A stretch of DNA of 64,000 bases from Cladocopium goreaui (GCA_947184155.2 CAMXCT020002646.1:345558-409557), one strand, 5' to 3'; counted from the first letter of the stretch, positions 41,728 to 50,812 are shown. Numbers and translations: made by a program. The notes: a model not told the origin generated them from the sequence alone.

Positions 41728-41772
41728 CTAGCAGCATATTTGAAAGCACCTGGCTCAAAAGCAGCCAACATT

Positions 41773-44499
41773 ATGCGAACTTTGGCCGTGGCTCATTCCT
41801 GTATTCTTGTTCTCGCACTATTGACTCCTTTCACGTTGTCCCCTTCTGTTGATGTCTTTTTTGCTTTTCGGATGCTTCAAACAGTATTGATGGGCCAATA
41901 TGTATTGTTACATCCACGGGCCAATCCGAAACTCCAAGCCTTGCTAAAAGGCACTCCGATGCAGAGTATTTTCTTTTGCAGATCCTGGGATGACTTGTCT
42001 GTCGCTCTCCAATGTTTCAAGCATCCCCAGGCGGTGTATATTCGTTTCTGCCACATTGCGAATTTTCAACCTAAGTTTTACATTGGCTCCACGTCCTCAT
42101 TTGTTTTAGACCGCGAACACTCTCGCTATCGGAAATTTCTGCAAGTGCAACAACATAAATTCGTGCTGGCCGAAGTAGCCTTACGGTTTTGGTGTAGATT
42201 TGACAATTTCTGGATGTGGTCTGTTTTCCCGATCTACACCAATAAATCCAACTTTTGGGCCTTGGAACAGGCCTTAATTCAACTGTGGCAACCTCGATTG
42301 AACACTCCGTTCATTTACCAGTTTTTCAACTGCCGAAAGGGACTCATTGCACGTACCAAATTTTCTGCCTCTCGGCAATTTGGAACATTCTCCTTGTGGC
42401 GGAAGCTTCGTTGGCGATCTACACCCCATCATGTTCGACACGCTCTTCACAGTCCTCTCTTTCATCGACGAGTACAACTCTGGGAGATTATCCAGGATTT
42501 GGGCAGTAACTCCGTTCGACGCTTCCACATGGAGAAGAGATTACGATCCAACGAAATTGGAGTTCAAGGCTGCTATTTTATTCGACGTCTTGCCAACAAC
42601 CTCGGAGAACCCCAAAGGTCGTACGCCGTCAATGCCGTTGACCGAGCTTTGACCTTCTGGAAAGCCAAACGAGTCAGAAAACCGGTTCCTCTTCGTGCGC
42701 CTTGGCTACTATGCCCCAATTGGACTCGGGATCTTCGACGCCTACTCACCTCCCACGTTCATCAAACCCGACACTACAACACCACATTGCAGACTCCTTC
42801 CACGGCGATTGTCTTCACAAAGTTCCCCTCGGTGATGGATAGCTTGTGCAATCACAAAGAAGCCGCTACCAAATGGGCTGACGGCGAAACCCCAAAGTGT
42901 GCCTGTGATGCCTTGCGACCTCATGCTCTTCGTGGTCTCCCACCCGATCAACACCTGGTCCTCGACGGCGACAACCTACATTTTGATGATGGCCCACACA
43001 CATCCATTGCGACTGGTTCGCTTCAAAACAAAATCTTCCCACCTTCCAAAGAAATCCAGACATCGCTTCGCCTGGCTTTGCGGACATGGACTACCCGACA
43101 CTCACTCCCTTCCTTACAAAAGCCCCATATTGATGAGCTTTGGCATCGTTCTATTCAATCCCACTACCACACACTCAACAACCACATCACTCACAAAGAC
43201 ATCAGCCGTTTCAAACGTCTTTTTCCAGAAGCCGTCTTCCACAACGAGGACAAGCGAGCCACATCCCTACGAATCTACTGCCCCGTGCTCTACTTCCAGT
43301 GCCTCACTACCACCTTTGCCGACCCGTTGGTATTTCGCAAATTGGAGCAAAGCCCGAGCGACATCATCGAGCGGACCATCGCCGAGATCAATCGCCATTT
43401 TGGCAATTCATACCCATGGGCACTTGGTGCTGGACGAGATCTGCCGAACGCCTATGTTCTACCCAAAAGGAAAAAACAGTTCAAGGCGGGACGACCTATT
43501 GTCAGCTTCTTCACGGCACCTTTCCGACCTATGTTGAACTGCACCGCCAAGCTGATTTACAACCTTCTACCTCAAGCGTTTCCCCACAACCTGGCCAGGG
43601 GTGATGTATTCGATCTCATCAAGCTCCTCAAGGACACTGACTTTGATTCGCTCCCCACTCCACGAATACACAACCAAGATCTTGCGGGCTTTTTCACAAG
43701 CATTGACACGGACCGCTTCATCGCGAGCTGGCGACTGACCCTGCAGTTCCTCTTGCCCCTCATGAATACCGCCCCCGATGAGATCATCTCCGTGAAAGCA
43801 ACTCCGGGCAACAAAACAGGGGACGTAGTAAAAGGCCGCACATGCCGTACACTCAATGTGACCAGGAAGATCTTCATTCGGGACATTGAACGCATCATCC
43901 TTATGTCCTTGAAGATGACTCAATTCTCCATCGGCACTAGGGTTTTTGAACAAATCCGAGGATCCCCTATGGGCTCCCCACTGAGTCCAGCTTTGTGCAT
44001 GATGGTTGTCGCACTGTCCGAAGAAATCTGGTACAAAACTTACCGTACCACCCTTAGCAACATGGATCTTACAGCTCGCCTCCTTCGCTATGTGGACAAC
44101 AGATTGTGCTTGTCGGACCCCAGCTGGGACTACGAAATTTGCTTCGCCAATTTCCTCCACCCGGAGTTCTACGGCCATCCTATCATTTTGGAAACTGAAC
44201 CGGACCAGGAGTTCTTGGGCTTTTGCATCGAGTTCGAGCCTTTTGCCCTCCGCTACAGCCCTCCACGCGACTTCAACCAGGTCATGGCGCCATTCTCCGC
44301 ATCACCTTTGGCCGTCCAACTTTCAGGCTTTGTTTCACGATTATTTCTGGTCGCCAAATGTGCGCACCCCACACATGAACGGACACGAGGTTTTGCCGCA
44401 TTGCATCGTTTGTACAGATCAGCCGGTTTCGCCGAGTCCGATCTCTTCGCTGCTGCCAAGCCGATTCGTCAATATTTACACGTTTCCTTATTGTGGTAA
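41773..44499 (+). CDS. ORF3: Penelope-like reverse transcriptase with N-terminal GIY-YIG nuclease
   Basis: 908 residues from ATG at 41773 (the frame also allows TTG at 41740). The GIY-YIG domain is near residues 85-130: AVYIRF (Val88-Ile90), KFYIGSTSS (Tyr103-Gly105), then DREHSRYRKF with the conserved Arg. RT follows: LPKRKKQFKAGRPIVSFF, motif A QDLAGFFTSIDTDRF (Asp636), motif B QIRGSPMGSPLSPALCMMV (about 725-745) and motif C RYVDNRL (Tyr773), which has Asn in place of the second Asp. These motifs match Penelope-like elements, and the N-terminal nuclease matches the permuted Naiad/Chlamys-type order, not the usual C-terminal one. The protein would nick the target and prime cDNA synthesis there. 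No C-terminal nuclease and no RNase H are present. Confidence 0.88.
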   Translation: MRTLAVAHSCILVLALLTPFTLSPSVDVFFAFRMLQTVLMGQYVLLHPRANPKLQALLKGTPMQSIFFCRSWDDLSVALQCFKHPQAVYIRFCHIANFQPKFYIGSTSSFVLDREHSRYRKFLQVQQHKFVLAEVALRFWCRFDNFWMWSVFPIYTNKSNFWALEQALIQLWQPRLNTPFIYQFFNCRKGLIARTKFSASRQFGTFSLWRKLRWRSTPHHVRHALHSPLFHRRVQLWEIIQDLGSNSVRRFHMEKRLRSNEIGVQGCYFIRRLANNLGEPQRSYAVNAVDRALTFWKAKRVRKPVPLRAPWLLCPNWTRDLRRLLTSHVHQTRHYNTTLQTPSTAIVFTKFPSVMDSLCNHKEAATKWADGETPKCACDALRPHALRGLPPDQHLVLDGDNLHFDDGPHTSIATGSLQNKIFPPSKEIQTSLRLALRTWTTRHSLPSLQKPHIDELWHRSIQSHYHTLNNHITHKDISRFKRLFPEAVFHNEDKRATSLRIYCPVLYFQCLTTTFADPLVFRKLEQSPSDIIERTIAEINRHFGNSYPWALGAGRDLPNAYVLPKRKKQFKAGRPIVSFFTAPFRPMLNCTAKLIYNLLPQAFPHNLARGDVFDLIKLLKDTDFDSLPTPRIHNQDLAGFFTSIDTDRFIASWRLTLQFLLPLMNTAPDEIISVKATPGNKTGDVVKGRTCRTLNVTRKIFIRDIERIILMSLKMTQFSIGTRVFEQIRGSPMGSPLSPALCMMVVALSEEIWYKTYRTTLSNMDLTARLLRYVDNRLCLSDPSWDYEICFANFLHPEFYGHPIILETEPDQEFLGFCIEFEPFALRYSPPRDFNQVMAPFSASPLAVQLSGFVSRLFLVAKCAHPTHERTRGFAALHRLYRSAGFAESDLFAAAKPIRQYLHVSLLW

Positions 44500-44672
44500 A
44501 ATCCTGAACTGTCTTGCCGCTGACGCTTACGTTTCACTGCTCACACCTTGCTGAAAGTCTCACCCCTTTGGACCTTATTTGCATCTATTTGATCACGGAA
44601 CAGTGCTTTTCCAGCAGGCTTACCCTCAAACTCGGCTCCATTTACCTGTTGGCCCATACTCGACGCATTGTC

Positions 44673-45305
44673 ATGGCTTCCTCGTCTCCTACGACGTCAA
44701 TTCCGATCCAAGAACCAGTGTTTCTTCAATTTCTTCATGATGTTCACCATGCTTACCTTCTACTACATCGAGCAATGGCGCTACTACCACCCACTCTCAT
44801 TCCCAACATTGAACCTACTCCTCTTCCCAGTACAGACGTATGGAATCAACCTGATGGCCTACGACCACACTATTCGGACCAGACCAATGCCTTCATTGAC
44901 AATGCCCCCATCCCATCGCCGGATCTGGAAGAAGAAGAGACACTTATGGATGAACTGGTGGAAACCCATCTTCCCGAGCCGCACCAACATGTTGCTGCTC
45001 CGCCTCCTGATGTTTTACCTGCACCTTCGAAGCTTTCTACTAGAACACCATCACCGCCAAGTCGCAAACAGAAAGCCAAATCTGCTCCAAAGGCTCCTGC
45101 CAAGCGTCGTCGCCGCCGTGACCAATCCCGATCCCGCTCCTCGAGCCCATTATCACTCTGGACCTCTGAAGACAAACAGAAACTACGCACTCTGAAGGTT
45201 GACGAAAAATCTCGATTTTCATGGAAGGTGATCTCGACCAAGATGGGCAAGTCTGAAGAAGATGTTCGCTCTATGTGGAATAAGATCAAAGACCAACTTG
45301 GCTGA
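44673..45305 (+). CDS. ORF4: protein with C-terminal Myb/SANT-like domain
   Basis: 210 residues from ATGGCT at 44673, after a spacer containing GTGCTTTTCCAG. The frame extends upstream to 44514 without an ATG. An acidic middle (DLEEEETLMDELVE) is followed by Pro-rich sequence, a nuclear-localisation-like KAPAKRRRRRDQSRSRSSS, and the C-terminal ~48 residues LWTSEDKQKLRTLKVDEKSR, FSWKVISTKMGKSEEDVRSM, WNKIKDQLG. The three regularly spaced Trp and helix pattern match a single Myb/SANT repeat. Such domains bind DNA or histone tails and could direct the element to chromatin. Confidence 0.75.
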   Translation: MASSSPTTSIPIQEPVFLQFLHDVHHAYLLLHRAMALLPPTLIPNIEPTPLPSTDVWNQPDGLRPHYSDQTNAFIDNAPIPSPDLEEEETLMDELVETHLPEPHQHVAAPPPDVLPAPSKLSTRTPSPPSRKQKAKSAPKAPAKRRRRRDQSRSRSSSPLSLWTSEDKQKLRTLKVDEKSRFSWKVISTKMGKSEEDVRSMWNKIKDQLG

Positions 45306-45417
45306 CCATTGACATATGCGAATCACAAGGAAAAGGTACGTTGCGGTACGGTATTACTGTTTCACCAACCCGTTGGCCTTCATTTTGGGAATTTTCTTCT
45401 TGTTTATCTTCAGAACC

Positions 45418-46152
45418 ATGGACGCTGTTGTCCCATTGAATTCTGACACGTCGTATCACACAACCCGCCAGCCATTTATTATGTCTCTCCGCGTTCACCT
45501 GGACCGCTATTGCCAACAGCGAGCTATGTCCCACGAGAGGATCTCACCTACACGACGCTCACGCTCTCCAACCAGGACGTCATCTTCCGCTATGGGCTCT
45601 ACGTCATTCCGGCACCCACCCAACCGGTCTTCGCCTCCGACACCTCACCGACCGGTTATTTTCCAGTTGGACCTGAAGCCGATGCAACAACTGGCCGTAC
45701 GCAACCCTTATTACAACATCTTGACCCCCAATGTCGCGGGCAACCTTCCTACGGCCACCTATGACAGCTTGTTCCAGACGTTCAAGGTCATCTACCCGGA
45801 CTATGCTCGCAGTCATTTCGTTTCAGACCTCAAAACCGTAGTCACCGACACACTGCTACAACGCTGGTCCATACACCTACCAGCGTCGGAGTTCTACATG
45901 ATGATTGACACCGATCAAGGAGCTCAGATGCTTGACGACCTTCCTCATTCTCTTCTGGATGTTTTGAATTGGTTCTACCCGAGATGGAAAACTCATCAAC
46001 ATCTCGATGCCTTCACGACCCGCGAGTGTTCTCCGTTGCTGCTGACACCACATCCAGATGCACAAGACACTGGCTTTGCTGTACATGTTCAAGTGATTCC
46101 CCGTGGACATCCATTCGTCACGGCCACCCGATACACTAAAGCCGCTGAGTGA
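45418..46152 (+). CDS. ORF5: unknown protein, related to ORF7
   Basis: 244 residues from ACCATGG at 45418. The spacer just before it is T-rich and ends TTTATCTTCAG. The frame is open to an ATG at 45316, but that extra stretch translates as a hydrophobic segment of spacer DNA. After a basic Ser/Arg-rich N-terminus, a globular domain runs from VIFQLDLKPMQQLAVRN to the end. The segment LLQRWSIHLPASEFYM ... LLDVLNWFYPRWKTHQHL ... TTRECSPLL aligns in order with LRSQWDIQIDPSNLEF ... VLQLLEAYRPEWRLRQY ... NSRESSFLI of ORF7. No known family. Confidence 0.7.
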   Translation: MDAVVPLNSDTSYHTTRQPFIMSLRVHLDRYCQQRAMSHERISPTRRSRSPTRTSSSAMGSTSFRHPPNRSSPPTPHRPVIFQLDLKPMQQLAVRNPYYNILTPNVAGNLPTATYDSLFQTFKVIYPDYARSHFVSDLKTVVTDTLLQRWSIHLPASEFYMMIDTDQGAQMLDDLPHSLLDVLNWFYPRWKTHQHLDAFTTRECSPLLLTPHPDAQDTGFAVHVQVIPRGHPFVTATRYTKAAE

Positions 46153-46371
46153 TTAGCTGTCTTGATGGATCTTGACACGGCTCACGTCTATGAGGAAAAA
46201 GACCAACATTCGTTGTGATGTCCACCACCCCGGTTCTGATTTTCCCTTGTGTCATCCTTTTCTCGTTTTCCAGTGGGTGATATTCGTTATTTATTCCTTC
46301 ATCATTGACCTTCCCCACGGCCTTTTGGCTTCAGTTTAGTATTTCCCGCTATCATATTCTTTTGATCGTAC

Positions 46372-47061
46372 ATGATGACCTCCAACACGGATGATCCTGC
46401 TCGATTGGTCTCGCACGGTTTACCACCTACATCCATACATGGCCTTGCCTCACACTTGCCACCGGATGATCCCACCTCGGCATCCTATATTCCTCGTGCA
46501 GCGAGAATGATTCCGACCTCTACCACTGTCCACTCCGTCTTCATCAAGAAGCTGAGCTATCCTTTGTCTAACCGTTCAGATGAACTTTGGATCGTGGAAA
46601 GGACACTTGATGGTCTTGAAACGTGGAAACCAGTGGAAACATTCCTGGAGAACATGCACCTCACCAACGACCAGGCAACCTTGCGCACTACAGCTAACCA
46701 TTGGCGCAGATACTATGATGTACCAATTCAACCATCATCCTCCTCCCCTACGGCAACTACTGTTCCCGTTTTACCACACCCTGAACACTCCAACGTCCAT
46801 GTCTCACAGCCGTACGAAGCGATACCGGACCACCTCCATATTTTACAGTCATGCTGGGGACGCTCCGCCCAACACCATTCTCAAGGAACCACTACCTCTT
46901 TATATTGGCCACCTTGGCGGTCTACACCACCGTCTTCCCCACCGGCAACACTACACCGTACTGTATATCTCACTCGCCCCGCTGTCCCTCCTCAACAAGT
47001 ACATGGTCCGTTGGATGCGAACGATATTGACCCGATGGATATGTCGGATTCAAGTGTGTAA
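46372..47061 (+). CDS. ORF6: unknown protein, related to ORF8
   Basis: 229 residues. The start at 46372 (ATGATGACC) follows a spacer with CTCGTTTTCCAG and CTTTTGGCTTCAG. The core VHSVFIKKLSYPLSNRSDEL ... TLRTTANHWRRYYDVPIQP aligns with VHQIQFKVITHSNNTRELF ... SLRTADYWRHHFEIPLVHG of ORF8. The C-terminal third is Pro/Ser/Thr-rich. No known family. Confidence 0.7.
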   Translation: MMTSNTDDPARLVSHGLPPTSIHGLASHLPPDDPTSASYIPRAARMIPTSTTVHSVFIKKLSYPLSNRSDELWIVERTLDGLETWKPVETFLENMHLTNDQATLRTTANHWRRYYDVPIQPSSSSPTATTVPVLPHPEHSNVHVSQPYEAIPDHLHILQSCWGRSAQHHSQGTTTSLYWPPWRSTPPSSPPATLHRTVYLTRPAVPPQQVHGPLDANDIDPMDMSDSSV

Positions 47062-47242
47062 TATACCACATTCTTTGTCGGCGGAAAAAAGACCTGTGAT
47101 TCATCGTCTCTTTGTGTGACCATTTACTAGGTACACCGTTTCTCTTTTATTTCTAACACTTTGTGCTTGTTCCTGTGGCTATTCCAACCCATTTTGCAGC
47201 TTGGGCTTTGCGCTTTATCCTCGATACTTCACATTCGACGCA

Positions 47243-47836
47243 ATGGCTCGTTCTTCTCGACCCAATCCATATCGCGCCACATCTACGATTGAGACACCGC
47301 TTGGTACACGAACCGTTGGGTGGATTGCTGGACATCGAGGCCTCCCTGGTGATGTGAACCCTCCTCCAAACAGACCTGTCCTTATCTTGGTTGACTTCTC
47401 TCCCTTACAGGCATTGACTCACCGAAGCGAACCTGACCGTGAACACTACATGGCTCTGGTGAACTCCAATTTTAGACATGTCAGTGGCTTTGAACTTGCA
47501 GCTTTGTTTACCTGGTCACGTCAGATGGAACCAGTTGAAGCCGGCCTCATCCCAATTGCCGAACTCCGCTTTTGTATCTCCAAAAGATTGAGGTCCCAAT
47601 GGGACATCCAAATTGATCCCTCGAACCTGGAGTTTCGCTTTTGCGACTTGGACGGTGATACATTCCAAGTTTCCAATGATATGACGGTCTTGCAGCTTTT
47701 GGAGGCATACCGACCTGAGTGGCGACTTCGGCAGTACAATTCCCGCGAATCCTCTTTCCTCATCCCGGGTACCAGACAGCCTTTCGTACTACGCTTGAAA
47801 TGCTACAAAATTAGCTCCGGTGTGATCCTGCCCTGA
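47243..47836 (+). CDS. ORF7: unknown protein, related to ORF5
   Basis: 197 residues from CAATGGCT at 47243. The spacer carries CCAACCCATTTTGCAG upstream, and the open frame reaches back to 47201 without ATG. There is little disordered sequence: PVLILVDFSPLQALTHR near the N-terminus corresponds to VIFQLDLKPMQQLAVRN of ORF5, followed by the shared W-x-I, P-x-W and REss-LL blocks. Likely one member of a duplicated ORF5-ORF6 / ORF7-ORF8 pair. Confidence 0.7.
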   Translation: MARSSRPNPYRATSTIETPLGTRTVGWIAGHRGLPGDVNPPPNRPVLILVDFSPLQALTHRSEPDREHYMALVNSNFRHVSGFELAALFTWSRQMEPVEAGLIPIAELRFCISKRLRSQWDIQIDPSNLEFRFCDLDGDTFQVSNDMTVLQLLEAYRPEWRLRQYNSRESSFLIPGTRQPFVLRLKCYKISSGVILP

Positions 47837-48099
47837 TGCACTAGCCGGCCAAAAAAGACCATGCTACAGGGTTTTCAATTCCTCCTTGACACCCCACTAA
47901 CACAAAGGATTTTTCGATTTCTATTTTATTTGACTTGGAGCTGTGGCTTCTCCGTCGCAACTGACCCACTTGATTGAGGACTGGATTTCACTTTTTTCAT
48001 TTTTGTGAATATTATCAATTTCGGGATTGGCTTTCTTCTGCAATTCTTGATGCTTCAGCCGTTGTTGCACTATTTCTCGCATTTGTGACAGTTTCACCC

Positions 48100-48825
48100 A
48101 TGGAACACAAACGAGACGCGACCGTGGCGGGCTTGTCTTGGCCTGCGAACTCTACTCGTGGACTCGCTCCTACCGACCCAGTTCAAGTACCAGACGCCTC
48201 GACTTCTGCACTATGTCACTCAGGAGCTCCCGACACTACGACCAACCCTACTCCGGCACCTTTGGTAACTGACAGTACGGCACCTGCTACGGGTACACTG
48301 GCCCATTCTGATACATATTCAGGACCAGCACCTCCTGGCGTTCCATTTCCGACAGACTCAAGTTCTACACACAACTACTTCCATCGTGCTCAGTTCTCTT
48401 CTCGCGTGGTTCACCAGATCCAATTCAAGGTCATTACCCACTCCAACAACACCAGGGAGCTATTCATTGAAGAAATTCCTTTGTTAGGGCATTCCCGATG
48501 TCGTGACCCTGAACACTATTTCTATGGTCTCTCCGGCAACTGGGAGTGGTCCCTGCGCACAGCGGACTATTGGCGACATCATTTTGAGATTCCCCTTGTA
48601 CATGGACACCATCCTTTTCACAATGTGCCCATTGAGACGACATCTCCTGGAGATGAACCAAGGCTGACCACCCGGATCCATGAATTAGCCAAAGATCTAT
48701 CTGACACCTTGAAGGCTGCTACGGCATCGGGGGAATTCGATCAGACTTGGGCGATGGTTGAACGCATGAGCTTCCACGATGCTATGGAAGTCCTTCTACA
48801 AGCTCCGAATTCCTCTTCTGACTGA
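48100..48825 (+). CDS. ORF8: unknown protein, related to ORF6
   Basis: 241 residues from CCCATGG at 48100. Upstream TTGATGCTTCAG and GTGACAG are possible acceptors; the frame is open to 47974 with a spacer-like translation. The Thr/Pro-rich N-terminus is followed by the domain shared with ORF6 (VVHQIQF ... LRTADYWRHHFEIP), then a helical C-terminal tail (IHELAKDLSDTLKAATASGE) absent from ORF6. It ends 108 nt before the right terminal repeat. Confidence 0.7.
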   Translation: MEHKRDATVAGLSWPANSTRGLAPTDPVQVPDASTSALCHSGAPDTTTNPTPAPLVTDSTAPATGTLAHSDTYSGPAPPGVPFPTDSSSTHNYFHRAQFSSRVVHQIQFKVITHSNNTRELFIEEIPLLGHSRCRDPEHYFYGLSGNWEWSLRTADYWRHHFEIPLVHGHHPFHNVPIETTSPGDEPRLTTRIHELAKDLSDTLKAATASGEFDQTWAMVERMSFHDAMEVLLQAPNSSSD

Positions 48826-48933
48826 AGTGACCGCCCTTTTGTACATTAGGTTATTACAGGTTCACTTTCACTGGTGTCTTGCCGATTCCGCCAGCGAAGT
48901 TCTTCCAAAAAACCGACCTCGCTACATGCGAGG

Positions 48934-49486
48934 TGTGTGTGTGTACCATCTGAACAGATGTAAAACTTCTGATTGGTTTTCACTAATTTGCAGGGGGGTG
49001 CAGAGCACAGTGGAGACTGCACCCAACGAAGCTATCCACTTGTGCTGGAAGCAGAGTCTGATCAACTCTGTGTACCTGCAAAATTTGGTTTCAACTGTTG
49101 ATCAAGCTGTTACACTGCGTTGTTTCGAATCTACACGGTTGCCACAATCTGTATTGCATGCATCAGAACCTTCCTCAGATTTTCGCCGAAACCATATCGC
49201 CGACAGTATTATGTTTTTTGACTTATTTTCGCCGAGACCCTGTCGCCGACGAACTATGGGTTATTTTGGGAAACAATCGCCGAAACATTATTTTGGATTT
49301 CCACATGCTGGTCAAAACTCTATGGAATCTGGTTATGACTACGTTTGACAATTTCGGATGCCCTACATCGTTTGCGAGAAGTACCTCATGTGGCTCTTTT
49401 ATTCATCTAATAATCTAGGCTGGTTTGCATGTTTCAGGATTCAGTTCCTGCCGGATCATATAATGATCCATTCTTGTCTAGTGTGT
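48934..49486 (+). repeat. Right direct terminal repeat (553 bp)
   Basis: I found no difference from 36376-36928 in the portions compared, including the hairpin and all five TCGCCGA heptamers. It continues into GTGTGTGTCATTATGTG host sequence. Confidence 0.9.
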
Positions 49487-49587
49487 GTGTCATTATGTGT
49501 CATTGGCTAAACATGGCTAAACGGAATTGCACCGAATTTGATGCAGTTGCAGAGCAACTGAGGTCCCAATACATATATATATATATA

Positions 49588-49714
49588 CTGGTTGGTGGTG
49601 TAGTTTCAACCCCTCTGAAAAATATGAGTTCGTCAGTTGGGATGATTATTCCCAATATGATGGGAAATTCATTCAAAATTCCATGGTTCCAAACCACCAA
49701 TATCCACCAACCAG
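49588..49714. repeat. Family 4 inverted-repeat element
   Basis: CTGGTTGGTGG...CAACCCCTCTG at the left, CCATGGTTCCAAACCACC and a duplicated CACCAACCAG at the right. Confidence 0.85.
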
Positions 49715-49862
49715 ATATATACTAGAGATATATCCCAGTGATGGCTCAGAGATCATCGCAACGCCAGATGGAAATCGCAACCGTTGTACATCCGTCTTTT
49801 TTATCAAGGATGGCGATGGAACATCCTCTGTAGATGATGTTCCCAACTAGAAACCTCCATTT

Positions 49863-49976
49863 AGCCTCTAGGTAAACTAAACTTGAAAATGGCCCAGTCG
49901 AAATAGTTGATTTACCATGATTTACCCATTAGAAATGGTGATTTTCCATAGTTTTTTGTATGTTTACCAAGGGGTA
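49863..49976. repeat. Family 1 inverted-repeat element (variant)
   Basis: CCTCTAGGTAAACTAAAC ... GTATGTTTACCAAGGGGTA, with the GGCCCAGTCGAAAT interior. Confidence 0.7.
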
Positions 49977-50627
49977 GTGCTTGGATTCCCCGGCCACATT
50001 TGATGAAATTGGATGAAATTGGATGAAATTGGAGGGTACCAGCTTTTAGCGCCTCCAAAAGTTTGGTCTCCTAACGTATGGGAAAAAAAAACATGTTGAG
50101 GTCGCCAAGTCACATATGCATCATCCTGAAGAATCAGCTTATCCCATATTGAAAGAAAAATATTGATATCCCCACATTTTATTCATGTGTGTGTCATTCA
50201 CAACTTCAATGGTTGCTTAAACTAGGCTACAGAAATGGAAGCTTCCAATCCATGGGGGTACCCCTGAATCATCCAGTCGTCATGGATGACCAGTTTCCTG
50301 TATTGAACAAGTATGGTGACTTAGGTATCCCCCATGACTTAAGAATCACCACATGGCTTTTATATGCTCTTATCATCCAATGTGAATAAACATGAATAAA
50401 CCAATTCTTGATGATTCGTTTGGGGGTTTTGCTCCACTCGTTTTTCTTCCAAACGAAGCCACTGAACATATATATAATGGATATTCAAAATGGAATGTAA
50501 CAGATATAATAACATATAACCATCACCAGTAACAATATCTGTTCTGATGATATCATATTCATGATCTATGGAAAATTATCCCATCTTATCTACATTCAAT
50601 AAGCTGCGGACTATGGGTATATCATAA
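49977..50627. other. No gene recognised
   Basis: Contains a short GATGAAATTG tandem (about 50000-50033) and AT-rich sequence with short unsupported open frames. Confidence 0.45.
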
Positions 50628-50739
50628 CTTGTCCCTCGCCATGGTCCCTCGGTGCCACAGCGTAGCCACGCCTGTCCAGCTCGCGGGAGACCTCCGCCAA
50701 GGTCCGTTCGCAGCCTTTGAAACTCAACAGGCGAGCCGC
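50628..50739 (-). CDS. Candidate exon, unknown protein
   Basis: This is a marked GC island in AT-rich DNA. On the minus strand CTCTCGCAG (acceptor-like, ending at 50740) is followed by AARLLSFKGCERTLAEVSRE, then LDRRGYAVAPRDHGEGQ up to GACAAG|TTATG. Composition is strongly coding-like. The donor would be non-canonical, which dinoflagellates tolerate. Family not recognised. Confidence 0.5.
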
Positions 50740-50812
50740 CTGCGAGAGCGAACCGCGCTGAAGCTGAAGCGGCGCAAGCGCCGATGTTTTTCGTCTTTGT
50801 TGGGGAGATAAA

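Larger units (their letters stand above)
36376..49486 (+). mobile_element. Multi-ORF Penelope-like retroelement with long direct terminal repeats
   Basis: A ~13.1-kb unit bounded by direct repeats 36376-36928 and 48934-49486 (constant offset 12558). Between them eight plus-strand ORFs follow one another with gaps of 45 to 343 nt. ORF3 is an RT of Penelope type with an N-terminal GIY-YIG endonuclease. There is no integrase, aspartic protease, tyrosine recombinase or RNase H. The flanking repeats may be LTR-like pseudo-LTRs, which Penelope elements form through partial tandem copies. Both repeats start and end in GT-rich sequence, so insertion into a (GT)n tract is likely. The accessory ORFs have no counterpart that I know in Penelope elements. 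Confidence 0.75.

Noticed and set aside
36376-49486. LTR retrotransposon (Gypsy/Copia)
   Set aside because: No TG...CA repeat ends, aspartic protease, RNase H or integrase. The RT motifs are Penelope-like and carry a GIY-YIG nuclease.
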